A DNA stretch of 64,000 nucleotides from Chlorella sorokiniana (GCA_025917655.1 CP084609.1:372001-436000); one strand, 5' to 3'. Shown: positions 13,691 to 27,200, counted from the first letter of the stretch. A program made the numbers and translations. Notes: generated by a model not told the origin, from the sequence alone.

Positions 13691-16600
13691 ATGAAACAGA
13701 CGGCCCGGAGCGCGGCAAAGCAGGGAACGGCGGCGAAACGTTCGCAAAGATTGCCCATCAAGAGGGAGAACGATTGGCTTGATGACGAAGAACAAAGCAC
13801 TTCGCATATGTGCTCCCAACACCGCATACGACTGTGCCTGGGATTGACGTTGTGGACGAGCTGGTCGAGCTGGAAGATAAGAGAGCTACACTTTACAGCT
13901 CTGCCGGCATTACTCCTCGGAGAAAGATAGCAAAATATAGTGCGCAGCAGCTGACAGGCTGCATGTTGGGAAACCGCTGGTGCAAGACGGGTCTGGTTTG
14001 AGAGATGCTTTGCTGCGCAGGCACACCACTGGCCGCTGCCATTCCTTCCATTCGTGCGCTTGCAAGGCCAACAGCATTGGACGCTGAAGCAGCAAGGCAG
14101 GACATGGCCAAAGCTGCGCAGCAATTGCTCCAAGACCCCATGCGGCACCTGGCACAGCTGGAAAAGTTGTTAGGCTTGGCACGGGCAACTGATTCGCAGG
14201 TGTTGGGCAGATGGGGGACATCATTGTCTGTTCAAATCCATGCGTGGCTTTGAATGAACCTCACCTTCACTGCATAAACCCCTCGCAGGTCCGCTGCCTG
14301 GCCATGCTTACGTTACTAGCGGTCTTTAAAGATCTGCTTCCTGCCTACCGCATTCATTCCAAGACTCGGGAAGAATTGCCTCACAAAGTGTGTCATGTGT
14401 TCCATAACTTGGGTCTGAAGGCTGTCGAACTCTTAAGAAAGCGTGGTCCTGCAGGTGACCAAGGGCGTGGAACAGCTGCAGCATTACGAGGCTGTCCTGC
14501 TCCAGGCATATCATTCATACTTAAAGCTCCTATTCCACGTGAGCATATGGCTTGCCAGTGCAGCATCAGGTTCATCCATGCCCTCCCTGATTAATGATTG
14601 GATTGCTTTGCTGAAAGGCAGGTTACTGAAAGGGCCGTGTTTGACACTGGCTTGGTGCCAGAGAGTCGCCTTGCAGTGAAATGCATGGCAGGTCTTTTGC
14701 AAGCAGCGCCACACTTTAACTACCGGTCAGGTGCATTGCCTGCATTGACGTGCCTGATGTCAAGCCTCCCACCCATCCCCCACCACACACTCTGATTATT
14801 TACAACAAAGCGTGCACACCCGTTCACCATCTGTAGACTTGCTCACTGCGCTTGTTGACTGTTTAAGGCATGTTGACCCCAGCGTAAGGTTTGTCAGACT
14901 GTGTTCTTACCATTTGTGTGCATTGCGATCTTGGTGTGTAGCCCATGAGAAAACGCAGAGCTCCCCTGTACAGGAATACAGCATCCAGAGCGCTTGCCAC
15001 CATTCTGTCCAGCACAGATGACACCGACTGTCAGGTGGCGCTTGAAATAGTGCAGGCACGTTGATGAAAAAGGTCGTTGTCACAAATTATTATATCTCAG
15101 CTTAAACGTGTTGATGTTTGTGTGTTGCAGTTGATCGCTGACCTGGTCCGGCAACACTCATGTGTTGCGCCGCCAATGGTGCTTGACTGTCTGATGCACT
15201 TACAGTTTCCCGAGACGCCAGCGCAGTTCCCAATTGCAACAGGTCGGTAGGAGCCCTCATGAGTCACTTCGCAGATGGCCTGAAGCCAAACGAGAGTCAT
15301 TGTACGTGCAGGCAACATGAGCAAGTCTGGCATGAAACACAGTAAACGTTATGCAGCCACACCCCCACAGCAAGATGGACAGGTATTCAGCGCTATGAAG
15401 GTAATGCCCTTGTGAAACTTGCTGACAGAAGATCCTTGGTGAGATGCAGGAACTCGCTGGTTCAGAGCAGGGACACGCTCATACGGCTGTCTTGACTGCC
15501 CTATTTGAAGTAGTATTCAGGTGCACACCTGGTTTGGATCACTGTCTCGCTGCGATGGCAATAGCAGCAGGAATGCACAAATGGTGATTTAACTGGTGCT
15601 TCAACTTGAACTTACCGTTTGTAGGGTGATCAAGCATTGCACCACATCAAAGCATGTTCAACAGGCAAATGGTGTGATGTGGTGCAACGGTCCTTTGTAA
15701 ACTTGTGCACTTCGGTCATTTATTTATTGTAAATGCAGAATTGCCTCTCAGTAGCGGCTTCTGCTCAAAGAAGTTTCCTCTGCTCGTCCCCGCCCTGCAT
15801 CTTTTGACCAAGTTTGGACACCTTATCAGGCGAGACTATGCTTGAGTTGTCTGGGTTTGATCATGCCCGTGGGCCTGGTTGCAGCTCTGCCTCCTCTTCA
15901 ATGTACCACTGCACTTTGCTGGCACAGTGTTGAGTACATTCAGAGCAACATCTCCCTGTTACGGACTCTCATCTCTCGACATGCCTTGCCGTTGGAAGAG
16001 AACTTGGCGGTGGTCCTAGCAGCTTTGAACCTAGCAAAATCGCAGGCATGCAGTCTTTGCCACAAGCGTTCAACCTTCAAGTGCTGCGGCACAAATGTAT
16101 TAGTTGCCACGCTGTGCAGGCCGCTTTAGCGATGGAGGCAGGCAACGACTGGATATTCGATGGGCTTTTGGTGCTGCTGGAACAATTAGTTTTGATGCCA
16201 ATCGTGGTAGTTGACAGGGAGGGCCACAGCCCATCCCCGCCAGGACAGAAATTGGCACCTGAGCTTGTTGTTGACACTGCCAATCTTTTACAGAAGGTGC
16301 ATGCGCACACAAACTTGGTATGCTGGGCTTCTGCTTTTAACAACACAAAGCCAAACAATGCAGGGTTGTCTTGCAATTCCATCTGTGCTGGATGCACTGT
16401 TGACAATAGAGCGGCCAGCCAATACGGCGCTGCAGGTGAGACAACTATACATCAATAATCAGGATTGTAATGTTCCTACTGCACTTCTGCCAATCAAACT
16501 TGACAGGTTGGCCGTTGCAAGCAATTGCTCATGATGGCATTATCAGTTGGAAACAGCGGGCTGGCGCTAGCACTTCTTTGCTACATACAACGCATATTAA

Positions 16601-17110
16601 GGCATGAAGCTGTTAAAGGTTCAGCATTGAATTTCGGATGTTATACATCCTTCATTTCCCAATGTTATATGTCTTGCAGGCAGTCGCGCGATTTGCAGTC
16701 TATGCTGCATCATGAAGCTGCAGGGCCATCCACTAGACCAATAAGTTTGGGCGGTCCATTTGCACATGTGAACTCCTCTCCTCCCCTCCCCTTTCGCAAC
16801 TTGTCCTGTTGGTGACTCAACCCCCTTTTGCCTGCAGACTGGTAGACTGACTGGAACACAATGGGAGCTGAGCCTGTTAGCCAACCACTACCACCCGCTA
16901 ATATCAGCAGCTTGTTCACAGATAGCAGCTGGTGCGCCTGCTGATTGTCTGCCAAGCTGCACACCTGGTAATCTTACACAGCTTGTCCAGTGCTTTTCTA
17001 CTGCCCTAGGCAGCTTTCAACCCCACCTCGAGAGTCTTGTTTGTCTTGAACAAAGTCAATATTACTCCTTAACAGCTGAAGCTGCCCATTTTCTTCTTTC
17101 CGAGAACAGA
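13691..17110 (+). CDS. NOC3: Nucleolar complex protein 3 (NOC3), 60S assembly
   Basis: NOC3 pairs with NOC2 to escort pre-60S particles from the nucleolus and is also linked to replication licensing in yeast. The conserved N-terminal domain is clear: about 13830-13945 (IDVVDELVELEDKRATLY), then an exon ending 14199 (DMAKAAQQLLQDPMRHLAQL), then 14289 onward (AMLTLLAVFKDLLPAYRI). The exon 14455-14538 reads GVEQLQHYEAVLLQAYHSYL, the family signature. The CBF/MAK21-like C-terminus at about 16850-17040 reads WELSLLANHYHPLISAACSQ. Exons between 14600 and 16700 are seen as fragments (RLAVKCMAGLLQAAPHFNYR) but were not all joined. The basic N-terminal stretch from 13691 is the probable start region. 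The stop is uncertain: the last frame runs into the 3' end of DXS on the other strand. Confidence 0.82.
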
Positions 17111-20100
17111 CAGTACCGTGGCTGCAATGTGAGATGCACTCAGACCTGCCTCTGCAAGCTGCTCAGCCTGCAAACCATAAACTTCCACTGTCAACACAAT
17201 ACCAGTGTGATGATGGCAGATCAACAGAAACACCTGCAATCCTGCGTACCTGAGTTCCATGGTCAATATAACGATCTGGTAATGTCATGGGCCGGAACTT
17301 GAGATTGCCATCCAAGTGACCCTCCAAGCAAAGGAACTGAAAAAGCAAGGACAGCAATCAGGCTGAATATGCCAGGAAGAATCCTTGGCTGTGCAACACA
17401 TACCTGCATCACATGCGCCGCGAAACCACCAACAGAACCTTCTTCGACTGTAATCATCACAGAATGCTCTGTCGCCAGCCTCCGCAGCATCTCAGTGTCA
17501 AGAGGCTTGCAAAATCGTGCATCCACGACAGTGGCTGACACCCCTGCCTGCATTCACAACGAACTTCGCTGAGCGTCGCTTTTAATGAGTGGCGGTACAT
17601 GCTCCACAGCAGTCTTGCCTGCTGCAGCATTTCTGCCGCTGCCAAACAGTCATTGACAGGGTTTCCGTAGCCAACGAGCGCAACATCAGCACCCCCCGGC
17701 GGAGGCGCATCTTACCGATCTGCACACACACACCGGGCAACGAAATTCATTTACACAACACAAACACGCGGGGTGGCATTACACTTTGAATCGTACAGGG
17801 GACATACCGGCACTGGGGTGCCCTTCATGTCTGTTGTGATGCCTTCGCTGGCTAAATCAATGCCGATCCCATTTCCACGAGGAAAGCGGAAGCATGATGG
17901 ACTGCACAATACAACAGCAAGGATGACTGTTGGCATGAGCACACCTGTTATTGCACATGCTCAGCTTCAGGTGGGCCACGGGCTCACCGGTCATCAATGG
18001 TGGCACATGTTGCCACCATATTGATCAACTCAGCCTCATTTGAAGGAGCCATCACTACCATGTTTGGAAGGCAAGCCATGTATGTGACATCAAAAGCACC
18101 ACAGTGGGTGGCACCATCAGCGCCAACCAAGCCAGCACGGTCCATGGCAAAACGAACTGCACAGGTATCAGTTTGACCAGGTTTGAGTACTCACTTTATA
18201 GAAACAAATGTGAATGAGTCGAGCCATGCATACTTGCTGTCATTAATGAGCACCTGGAAGGCTCTGAAGGGAGACATCATGGACAACCTGATCATATCCG
18301 CGTTGCAAGAAGGATGAATAAATGGCCACAAATGGCGCAAGGCCTTCACATGCAAGACCAGCTGCAAAAGTGACTGCATGCTGCTCAGCAATGCCAACGT
18401 CGTAGACACGCTCAGGGAATGCCTGCGGCAGTAGTTTTGGTGTCAGCTAAAGAGTCACAAAGGGTGTCTCCGTCTGCACACACAACGCGACACAGACCTT
18501 TTCAAATCGGTTCATTCCAGTGCCTCCACCCATGGCTGCATGAATGCCCACAATGCGCGCGTCTTTCTTAGCCTCGGCCACCAGCGCGTCAGCAAAGTAG
18601 TTGGTGAGGGACTGCGTCTGCAAGATTGGGCAACACAATCTTGCTGATTGAGAATCTGAAGGACAAACACCTAAGGGCAAGCGGACCTACCTGAGACTTT
18701 GCTTTTAGCTGCTTGCCTGTCACAGTATCGTACTGGACAACACCATGCATTTTATCAGAGGCACTCTCCGCCGGGAGATACCCGCGGCCTTTTTCAGTGA
18801 CAACATGTAAGAGGACTGGTCCCACCGTCTCGGTGGTCTTGATCTCTGCAAGAATGCATCCTCCAACCTGTTCAGTTTCCAGCAAGCGACCTCCATGCAT
18901 GCCCATCAAAATGCTCACCTGATAGAACATCAACAAGATCTTGCAGATTATGGCCATCTACAGGGCCAATGTAGTAAAAGCCCAGTTCTTCAAACAATGT
19001 ACTGCCCGTGCCACTGATCATACCACGCGCATATTCATCTATCTTGGCAGTGGCGTTCTGTATCACGCCTGGCAGTTGCTTGGTGACCCCTTTGGCAATC
19101 TCTCGAAGCTCACGAAGCTGACGGTTGGCCTGCAAATCAGTTGTGAAGGCAATGTTCGGATTGAGGGATGCCATGGTACGGCTTGTCATGCAGGAGGGAA
19201 ACAAGAGCGCGCACTTGAAGCCGAGCAAGGGCAGATGACAGTGCACCAACAGGCTCTTGGTTCTTCCCATTGTACTGAGTAGGTAGAGAAACCTGCAGCC
19301 CAGCGAAATCACCAAATGTTTGTTTATCAAACTGCGCAGGTCCATGTGTGATTTTCCATTTGCAGTAATTGCCACCTGCTGATTATCATTCAGCACCACA
19401 ATCATGTTGGTGTCCAGAAATCCGGCGTGATTCATGGCCTCATAGGCCATGCCGCCTGTGATGGCTCCATCACCAATTACCTGCGCATGTGGAATGCGAT
19501 ACCTTCATCATTTACCATACAGCGTACAAGGACACAAATCATGAAGAAGAAACCCACCGCGACAACATTGTTCTTCCTGCCCTTCACATCACGGCCAACA
19601 GCCATCCCAAGGGCTGCAGAGACGGAAGTGGAGCTATGTCCCGCACCAAACGGGTCGTACGGCGACTCGGTCCTCTTTGTAAAGCCTGCATATGTCAGCA
19701 ACATAGAACAGCTTAGGCAGTACAAATTAACCAGCGTTTGTTGCCGCTTCTGCTAGATGTTAGCATTGGTGGTTGGTGGCAAACAAAGCGTGCGTTTGAT
19801 CATGTACTGCCACATAAAGCAAGACTCCCCTGCCAATTCTCCTGCCTATGGGAGTTCGAGAGCTACAGCGGAACATGGCTGCGCTGCAAACAAACCTGAC
19901 AGGCCGCCCTGCTGGCGTATGGTGTGCATCTTCTCTCGGCGGCCAGTCAGCATTTTGTGGATGTAGGCTTGATGCCCCACGTCGAATATGACCTTGTCCT
20001 CAGGCGTATTGAAGACATAATGGAGGGCAACTGTGAGTTCAACCACTCCAAGGCTTGAGCCCAGATGGCCTCCTGTCTTGGCCACAGTGTGAATGAGGTC

Positions 20101-20567
20101 TGCAGGGTGCAAACACACCAAAAAAGCTATTAATACCTTGGAGCAGAGCCCACAGAGCATGCGCGGAGACTCACCAGCACGTAACTCTTTGCAAAGCTTT
20201 TGAAGATCGTTCAACCCCAGATTTTTCAGGTGAACAGGGTAGTTGATAGTGTCCAGCAGAGGCGTGGGTGGACCAGCATCCTAAGGGAGGTGGTTTGTGG
20301 TAGAACGCTAATTACCCGAATCTGAAGGCGCTGAACTGACATACGTATAGCATATGCACAAGCGGGTAACCAGAGTCTGCAAACCTGCTGCGACCAAGCC
20401 TCCAACTCGTCGATGCTAAGCGTCTCCCATGCTCGTCCATCTCCTTCTATTGTGCTGCGCACAGACACCGAACCACGATGGCGCCAACAGGAGCCCCCGT
20501 GAAGGGGAAACGCAGCGGGAAAGCAGGGATGTCCCTGCAAAGTCAGGAAGGGCCTTTGGCATGCCAT
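17069..20567 (-). CDS. DXS: 1-deoxy-D-xylulose-5-phosphate synthase
   Basis: DXS condenses pyruvate with glyceraldehyde 3-phosphate in the plastid, the first step of the MEP isoprenoid pathway. Sixteen exons were placed: 20385-20567, 20175-20280, 19896-20099, 19558-19685, 19376-19480, 19215-19292, 18919-19129, 18691-18845, 18498-18617, 18254-18422, 17988-18156, 17808-17901, 17619-17719, 17404-17547, 17250-17336, 17069-17167. The first exon encodes a transit-like N-terminus. Later landmarks are [20 protein letters not shown], the thiamine-diphosphate [13 protein letters not shown], the catalytic glutamate in [13 protein letters not shown], and [15 protein letters not shown] near the end. The intron after 17619 has a GC donor. 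The total is 2153 nt, one short of a full frame; the C6 run at 17692-17697 is where the frame slips. The gene otherwise looks functional. Confidence 0.95.
17692..17697 (-). other. DXS: Apparent one-base shortfall in G/C run (DXS)
   Basis: Read on the minus strand, IGKMRLRRG precedes this run and [10 protein letters not shown] follows in another frame. One more G restores a spacing identical to the DXS family (IGKGRVL.EG..VALLGYG). No splice signals explain the shift. Confidence 0.65.
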
Positions 20568-22708
20568 TGCAGTGAACTGACGCTGCGGGAGAGGAGTTGG
20601 ATATGAAGTGCTATCCTTATGTACGACAGGCGGTACAAAAACACAACTTGTAGATATTGCAAGCTTTTCACAATCAATTTTGCCACGCTGATCAGAAAAT
20701 CATATCATGCCAGTGGTCTCACTGCAACATACGCAGACACAATCTGCAGAACTGGTGGAGCGCACCGCTCATCATGCTTTTCATACTAAACGGGCGCATT
20801 TTGAATTGAGTCATCTCTCGGTGTGCAGCGATGAAAGCAGCGTCGGGGGACCGGCACACTTCCCTCAGCTGCTGAAGGTACCCGACTTTCAGCTGTGGTT
20901 CCGAGTTGAAGAAAGCGTGTCTACTGCTATGGTGCGTCATTTTGACACGCTGGCAGCTTGTGCGCTTTCCCAGTATTTTTCCCTGCCCAACGTTAGTTTA
21001 AGCGGCCGTTGCTATCAGTATTGGGGACTTGATTTTGTCCTTGGAATGCTGAGTTGTCAGCTGCTGCCATATTGTCGATCTGGGATAGGTTTGGGCGTGA
21101 ATATTCATCAGTGAATACCAATCGTGTTCTCCGTTAAATACCAATTAGATGTAGACATGAGAGGCTTGCTTTCGTCAGCTGGACAGTGAGAATGAGTTGT
21201 TATCATTGATGCCAGTGGTCTTTGCAGCTGTAAATGGTATATTTCTCGTTTTTAATACATTGCGCTTCATGGAATGCCTGCACGTAAGGTTGGTTGGATG
21301 AATTCAGCAGAGTTCTGCAGAATTGTGCAGGACTTCTTGGAAGTCTGATTTCGTGTTCTGACCTTAAAGGCATGATGTCTAACAGCCAACACTTGGGAGC
21401 TCTAATGATAGAGAGCCGAGTGAATGGCCTTTAATCAAAACGCACCAATTGAGGGATTAAAATATTTGATCGGCGGCTCTGATGATGCAATTCACGACAC
21501 GTGGTCTTCGGTCCCTTCGCATCAATCCAAGTCGGCTGATTTGAAGGTCCCACCTGGCAAGTCTTGATGTCACCCTCGAGTGTGGCATTGGAAAGTTACT
21601 TTAAGCTCCCAACTGTACCGCTGTTCCCATCAGTTCTCTTGGCAGGGCAGGCCATCCTGCGCTAGGGCATGCTTGTTTCCTGTGGTTTGCCAAGGGTGCA
21701 GGTATGCCTGGGCCAACAGGGGTTTGTTGGCCCAAATGTCAGGAACAAGCCTTTGAACTTTTGGATACTTCACCTATTGGAAAAAAGAATCACATATGCA
21801 AACCGATTGTTCAACTGTTTTATTCTTAACAAAAATCCAGAAATGAGGCTGCTAGGCACCTGCTAGGTGCGCCTGGAATAGCATCATTTTGCAGTGTAAT
21901 GGTGTTGGAAACACCAGTGGAGGGAAGGGAAGGGCACATCTTGCTGTCCAGTTATGCAAAGTCAGGGCCAAAGCTTCATCAACCAGACATCAAACCGCTT
22001 CCTGAATGGATGGACTGCCTGGATTATTAGAAGCAGTCAGATAAACAAAGATTTGCCCGGCATAAGACACCCTTGTCTCTGTGCATTGTACGCCTTGGGC
22101 GGCCCAAGCGACCCGATTGTGTGTGGGGGACACATAAAGTAACTGCAGCGGCTTGATAGGATTTTCCATTTTGAGGACCAACCCTGTTGGGCTGGGCCAA
22201 TGAGGGGCTGTGTTGGCCTCCAGCAGGGTTGCTGACAGAATGCCGCTTCGCCGAATCCGGGCAGTTTTGTGGTTTATCCTTGCCGCTTTTGCTGGGTTAA
22301 GTTTCAAATAAAAAAGCAATCCATGGACCTTCCGTCCCGTCCGATGATCCAAGACTGGGCACGTACAGCTGTGAACCCCAATCAACAGACACATGACCCC
22401 TTATCAATACATATGGGTCCTTGAGCCCTGTGGCCTGACTTCAGCCATTGCCTCTTTCTTGCGTTCTGGTCCGTCTCGAACTTGACAGTTTATGATGCAA
22501 CTGTCTAATGATTATGATGATTCTCTCTGTGATAATGGCCCATTTGATTTATATTGTGTAGCGGTGCACAGGCATACTAGAAAGAGCAGATTGCCTGGGG
22601 GTGACAAGCCCAGGCATTGGGTCCCGCAGCAATTTTATGACATGGCCCCTCCAGCCCCTCAGACATGCATCTACATAATTCCAAGACTGCCTGCTCTCGG
22701 TGTTGCAG
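20568..22708. other. 2.1 kb without recognised gene
   Basis: This region lies between the 5' end of DXS (-) and the first TAF6 exon I can place (+). It must hold the DXS promoter and probably the missing histone-fold exons of TAF6. An open frame at 20707-21114 (+) contains AELVERTAHHAFHTKRAHFE, which faintly resembles the second half of a TAF6 histone fold but is too weak to assign. A minus-strand frame at 21990-22394 has no known motif. An imperfect pair AGAGCCG...CGGCTCT flanks 21410-21482. Confidence 0.4.
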
Positions 22709-24199
22709 GCTAATAGTGAACCACAGAGTACGTTTCCTTTGGAGGCGGGAACTGCTCATCACTGGCTGGCAGTATCTGGACTGCAGCCAGCTACTGTCAA
22801 AACGCGCAGCCCCGTAGGGCACCGGAGCAGCCACGGCAGTCAGCAATTGAAACCAAGTCGAATCTGCTACTACAGCAAGGAAGGTGCAGCGCCAACACAT
22901 CAGGACAGGCTTCAACAACCACCAGTTTTGCGGGATTGCCTTTGAAGCATTCCCTGTCGAGCGAGCTTCAGCTGTACTTTGGCATGATGCGCCGATCACT
23001 CCAGCGATTGCATGAAACCAAGCAAGGGGCACTGCCACCCCAAGCTGTGACGGCAAGCCTGGCAACTGACCCAGGTGATACAGCACGTGCTGCATGTTGT
23101 TTGCTGTCCACTCTATGCATCCTCAGCCTTGGTTTTCATGTTGCAGGTTTACAACCCATTCTTCCATACCTGGTTCCATTGTTAAGAAATGAGGTGCAAA
23201 ACAGTATGGACAACCTGACTCATTTAGAATACATGCTGAGGTGTGCTCATGTTGCTATGTTCTACCTTTTGTTACGATTACAAGTTCGGTTAACATCCCA
23301 CGCGGTACATGTGCAATGCAGTGCAATTGATGCGCTGCTAAGCAACTCTCATCTTGAGATTGTACCCTACCTTCATCACTTTCTTCCAGGTTTGGTTCGC
23401 GTGATCCTTTGCTGAGCTGCAGATGATCATTCTGTTTGGACTCGCGGATCGTATTCAAATGTTAGTATATTTGTGAAATGCAGCAATACTGACCTGCCTG
23501 TTGGCCAGCCCACTAGGCCATGTGTGTGAAGATCATTGGGTGGTTCGAGACAAGGCAAGACATGTATCCTTTGCCTGTGGGTCAGTTGTGTTTGGTTCAC
23601 GAGGCATCGGCATTTTGATTCGCACCTATGTTTAATGTGCAGGCTGCAGCTTTGTTGGCCCGGTTCGCTCATCACTCACAAGTACACATAGACCTGGCAC
23701 CCATGCTGGAGCGTGTGCAGCAAGCCCTCGCAGGCGCACTGGATGCATCAGAACCAGGACCACAGTATGGTAGGCCGTTTTTGTATAATGAGGAAATTTT
23801 CCCAGTTATGTTGCAAAAGCATTAAGCTCGTATGGTTCACAGCCAGTCCTGATCCTGCAGGAGCTCTTGTGGGACTGATGGCTTTTGGCGTTCCTGTTGT
23901 TCTTCACACTGTTTTGCCCAAGCTAGACCGGTTTGCTGGCATATTTACTGATGTAAGATGCCATGGGCTGAACTGAAATGCTTAGTCTTCCACATCTTAG
24001 CAATTCAACTACTTGCATGCAGGGCGAAAAGTTACCCAGCTCCAGGCAATATGTGTTTGCAGCTTTAATCACAGCCGTTGGCCGCTGCCTTACCTGGCAG
24101 AATGGTTCACAGGCGGTGCGAGTGGTGAAGGCTGCCAGGGAAGCAGGGCTAAACCGCATCCTGGCCTTAGCCATGCCAAACATGGCTTTCCAGGTTTAA
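22709..24199 (+). CDS. TAF6: TAF6, TFIID/SAGA subunit (5' exons missing)
   Basis: TAF6 is a histone-fold subunit of TFIID, and of SAGA in many species, in the nucleus. The linker after the histone fold is recognisable in the exon from 22709: AHHWLAVSGLQPA matches the family's HWLAIEGVQPA. From 22940 to 23074 the reading is LKHSLSSELQLYFG..., then SLATDPG. Then come 23147-23240 (LQPILPYLVPLLRNEVQNSM), 23322-23389, 23484-23554 (SPLGHVCEDHWVVRDKA), 23643-23769 (AALLARFAHHSQVH), 23861-23952 (GLMAFGVPVVLHTVLPKLDR) and 24023-24199. These form the HEAT-repeat C-terminal domain. The intron after 23554 has a GC donor. The junction between the first two parts (22709-22830 and 22940) is unresolved, and the N-terminal histone fold was not found upstream. 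A TGTAA signal at 24355 would put the transcript's end inside DDX55's last exon. Confidence 0.88.
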
Positions 24200-24280
24200 A
24201 ATTTTCTCCACACATGTTTGCAAACCTCTCCATTGCAGTGTGCTCACAAAAGAAGCTATGTTTTGCAGCATGATTTTTCC

Positions 24281-27200
24281 TCAATTGCAAGCTTCTGTTG
24301 CTGTATCGTACTCTGAAGCAGTCAGCTTTCCCCTTTTCAGCTTTTTTAAAAGACTGTAATCTCGAGCAAGCTCATGAAGGTCCTCCTCGAGCTGCACTTT
24401 CCGCCGCTTTGCTGCTGGAAGATGCACATTCAAATGTGTTCCCTACATGAACAAGGCAGACTTGAGTGAATTTCTTGACACACGTACATCAGTTGCACTA
24501 GACCAGGTATAATTCTATCAATACCCCATAGTTGGTTGCTTTTGGAACAGGTGGACCTCGCACATTGTGCTTCTGCCGTTGCATAGTCACTTGTCGCTGC
24601 TTTTCTCGTGCTTTATCCTTGAAGCGGACTGGACCACAAATTTGTGACACAACGGGTAAGTGCAGGTGAAGAAAAAGAACAGGCACGATTGTTAATTGCC
24701 ACCTGAACTTGGGTCAACTGTTGATGGAGTAAAACCATCCAGTGCACTCCCCCTCTGCTTAATTTCAGGCATTCTGGGCAGCCTCAGCAGTGCAAATGAC
24801 GTCGCCAAATGGCCCAAAGCGAGATCCTGCAGGCCATCAAAGACATATGACAGGCGAGCGACCCTGTGCACGCAATACGGTCCCGACAGCCAACCTTGCC
24901 TGCAATTGAAAAATGTACTTGCAATGGTGCTCTTTGTATGCCCTCACATAGCTCACAAATGCCTTCACGCCTAGTTCCATAACCATCCTGAAGCAGGGAA
25001 GGCAACACTCCTGCCAAAAAGTCATAAAACATCTAGTGCCCATTGATGAGGCGGCTGGAACAACCGTGAATTACTGGTGATAGCGAGCGACTGACCTGTC
25101 AGACTCTGCCAGTTGTTGGATGACTGCCTGAAGTTCTGGTAATGCGGTTGTAGGTGTTGCTGGCTCCATGCGTATGTTTCGAACCTTGAGAAAGTCTATG
25201 TAGGTCGACTCATGGGGCAGCAAGTAGACCACTACAATAACAAGCTTGGTAAAGAGTCGAGCTGTCACTGTTAACGTCAAAGTGCAACTAAAGGCTGGAC
25301 ACAACTGGCATCATACCCAGCTTACCAGCATTACCACTGCGTCCCATGCGAGCGGTGCGTCCTACGCGATGCACAAAAGCACTGGGATCCTAGAACGAGA
25401 AAGGCAGGGTGAGACTAGTTGGCGTGGCTTGCACGCAAAACTAACAGTTTTGTCACCGAGGAATCAATAGTTGTGCCACCAAAACTCATACAAAAGCAAT
25501 TTCGACAACCTACTTGGGGGGGTCAAACTGTACAACCCAGTGGACATTAGGGATATCAAGGCCCCGTGCAGCAATATCTGTGCACAGCAAAACACCTGCT
25601 ACAAGTGGAAACGCGGAAAGTGAGGGGCATTGACCTGCTGCGCACGGGGAGGGGGGGGGGGCCATGATGGACAACCTGCTGAAGCGGCCTTGAAGGCCTC
25701 TATTGTGGCAGTGCGCGCTGCTTGCTTCATTCTCCCATGCAGCGTCCATATAAAAAGCTGTTTGATTTCAGGTACTTGCGAAAGCACAGCTGTACAAGTA
25801 AGGGGCACAGTTGTACAGGTAAGGGGGCACAGTTGTACAAGGCAAGGGCTGGTTGTTAGGCTGTGCAAAAGAAAAGGTGTAATTGTCGAGCTACCTGAGT
25901 AAAAGTCAACACATGCACATGTGAGGAAATACACAATGACCTTGCAGGCTTGGCGCTCCTGCAACGCAGGCATGTGTTGATTCTGCATGATATTTTATAT
26001 TGGCAACACCTCCCGGCAGTGAGAAGCCAACACAAGAACTTGCCTGAAGAAGTGCCACCAGCTGAGGCAATTTTTGGGTCGAAGGACAGATTAAGTACTG
26101 CAACATGAGTCATAAGTAAATTAGTGAATGTAGGAGCATCAGATTCACATTTCTCCTCCTGCAGTTCCCCCATACATCATTTGCTGTTACCAATCAGTAA
26201 TGTATCTGCACCTGCATTTGTAACGTGCTAGGCGTGCGAGACTCCTGCTGCAAGCCTGTGCTGCCACAAATTTCTTGCCCATGTTGACGGTGTTGCGCCA
26301 CGACGTTGATGCGCACTGCACTGGCATTTGAATATGATTTGGCCTGCCCTTGGTCTGTTTAAGCTCAAGACTTCCTGCAATGCTGTTTCAGCCACACCTG
26401 GATTTCGCAAGCCAGCCCGTGCGAGTGCATTCACTGCCTCTGTTTGTGTTGCACTGAAGAGGCCTGCATGGCAGGAGGGTGAGAACGCGAAAGTCCTCCT
26501 TGATGACAATACAGCGTGGCAGGGAATCAGGCACACGTCGCACGCAGACATGGAAAGGATGGTTGTCAAAGGCTCGCCTGTTCGTCGCTGTCGCGGCAAC
26601 CTCCGCATGATGGAGTCGAGCTGTGCCTGAAAACCCATGTCCAGCAGCCGATCTGCCTCATCAAGCACCAAGACCTCCACTGCAATGAGCCAGGGCAAGG
26701 TGGTTCTGTTGCATCTTCTGCTGCATTTGGTTGGGAGTGGTCCAGCAAATACCACGATAAAAACCCGAACTATACCTGTCCGGAAATCAATGGATGCACT
26801 GCGCTGCATAATATCGTTCAAACGGCCCGGAGTGCCAATCAGCACGTGTCCTCCAAATTCATGGAACGTGCGGACATCTGCTGAGACATCCCTGCATGCA
26901 ACATGCAAAAACGGGTTAAGTTCACTTTGTTGGCAGATGTTAAGAATGACACAAGTATAAAAGACTCACGTGCCGCCCACCAACAGCAGGGCTTTCAGCC
27001 AGGGGACTGTTGCAATGAACGGAGTCGCCACTTGCATGGTCTGACCGGCCAGCTCCCTGGTAGGGCTGATAATGATAGCCCCCACCTAGAACACAAGATA
27101 CTTGGGACAGTTAAAAGTTCAACAGCAGTTCAACCGCAGTAGAAGGAGAAGGAAATTTGAACAGCATTGCTAAGTTTGGAATACCTGATTGTTCTTCAAG

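Noticed and set aside
17619-17719. DXS, DDX55, CDKA, UTP15 and FAD6 as pseudogenes
   Set aside because: Each has a single slip at a G/C run with all splice sites and motifs intact; five unrelated essential genes failing in the same way points to sequencing, not decay.
20707-20877. TAF6 histone-fold exon
   Set aside because: Resemblance is limited to a few residues (HTKR vs HSKR) and no downstream exon links it to 22709 in phase.
21478-21545. C/D box snoRNA (TGATGA ... CTGA, about 55 nt apart)
   Set aside because: The base before the C box is not a purine and no terminal stem pairs the two ends.
22577-23095. 172-codon minus-strand open frame
   Set aside because: It is antisense to TAF6 exons whose + strand translation matches the family closely.
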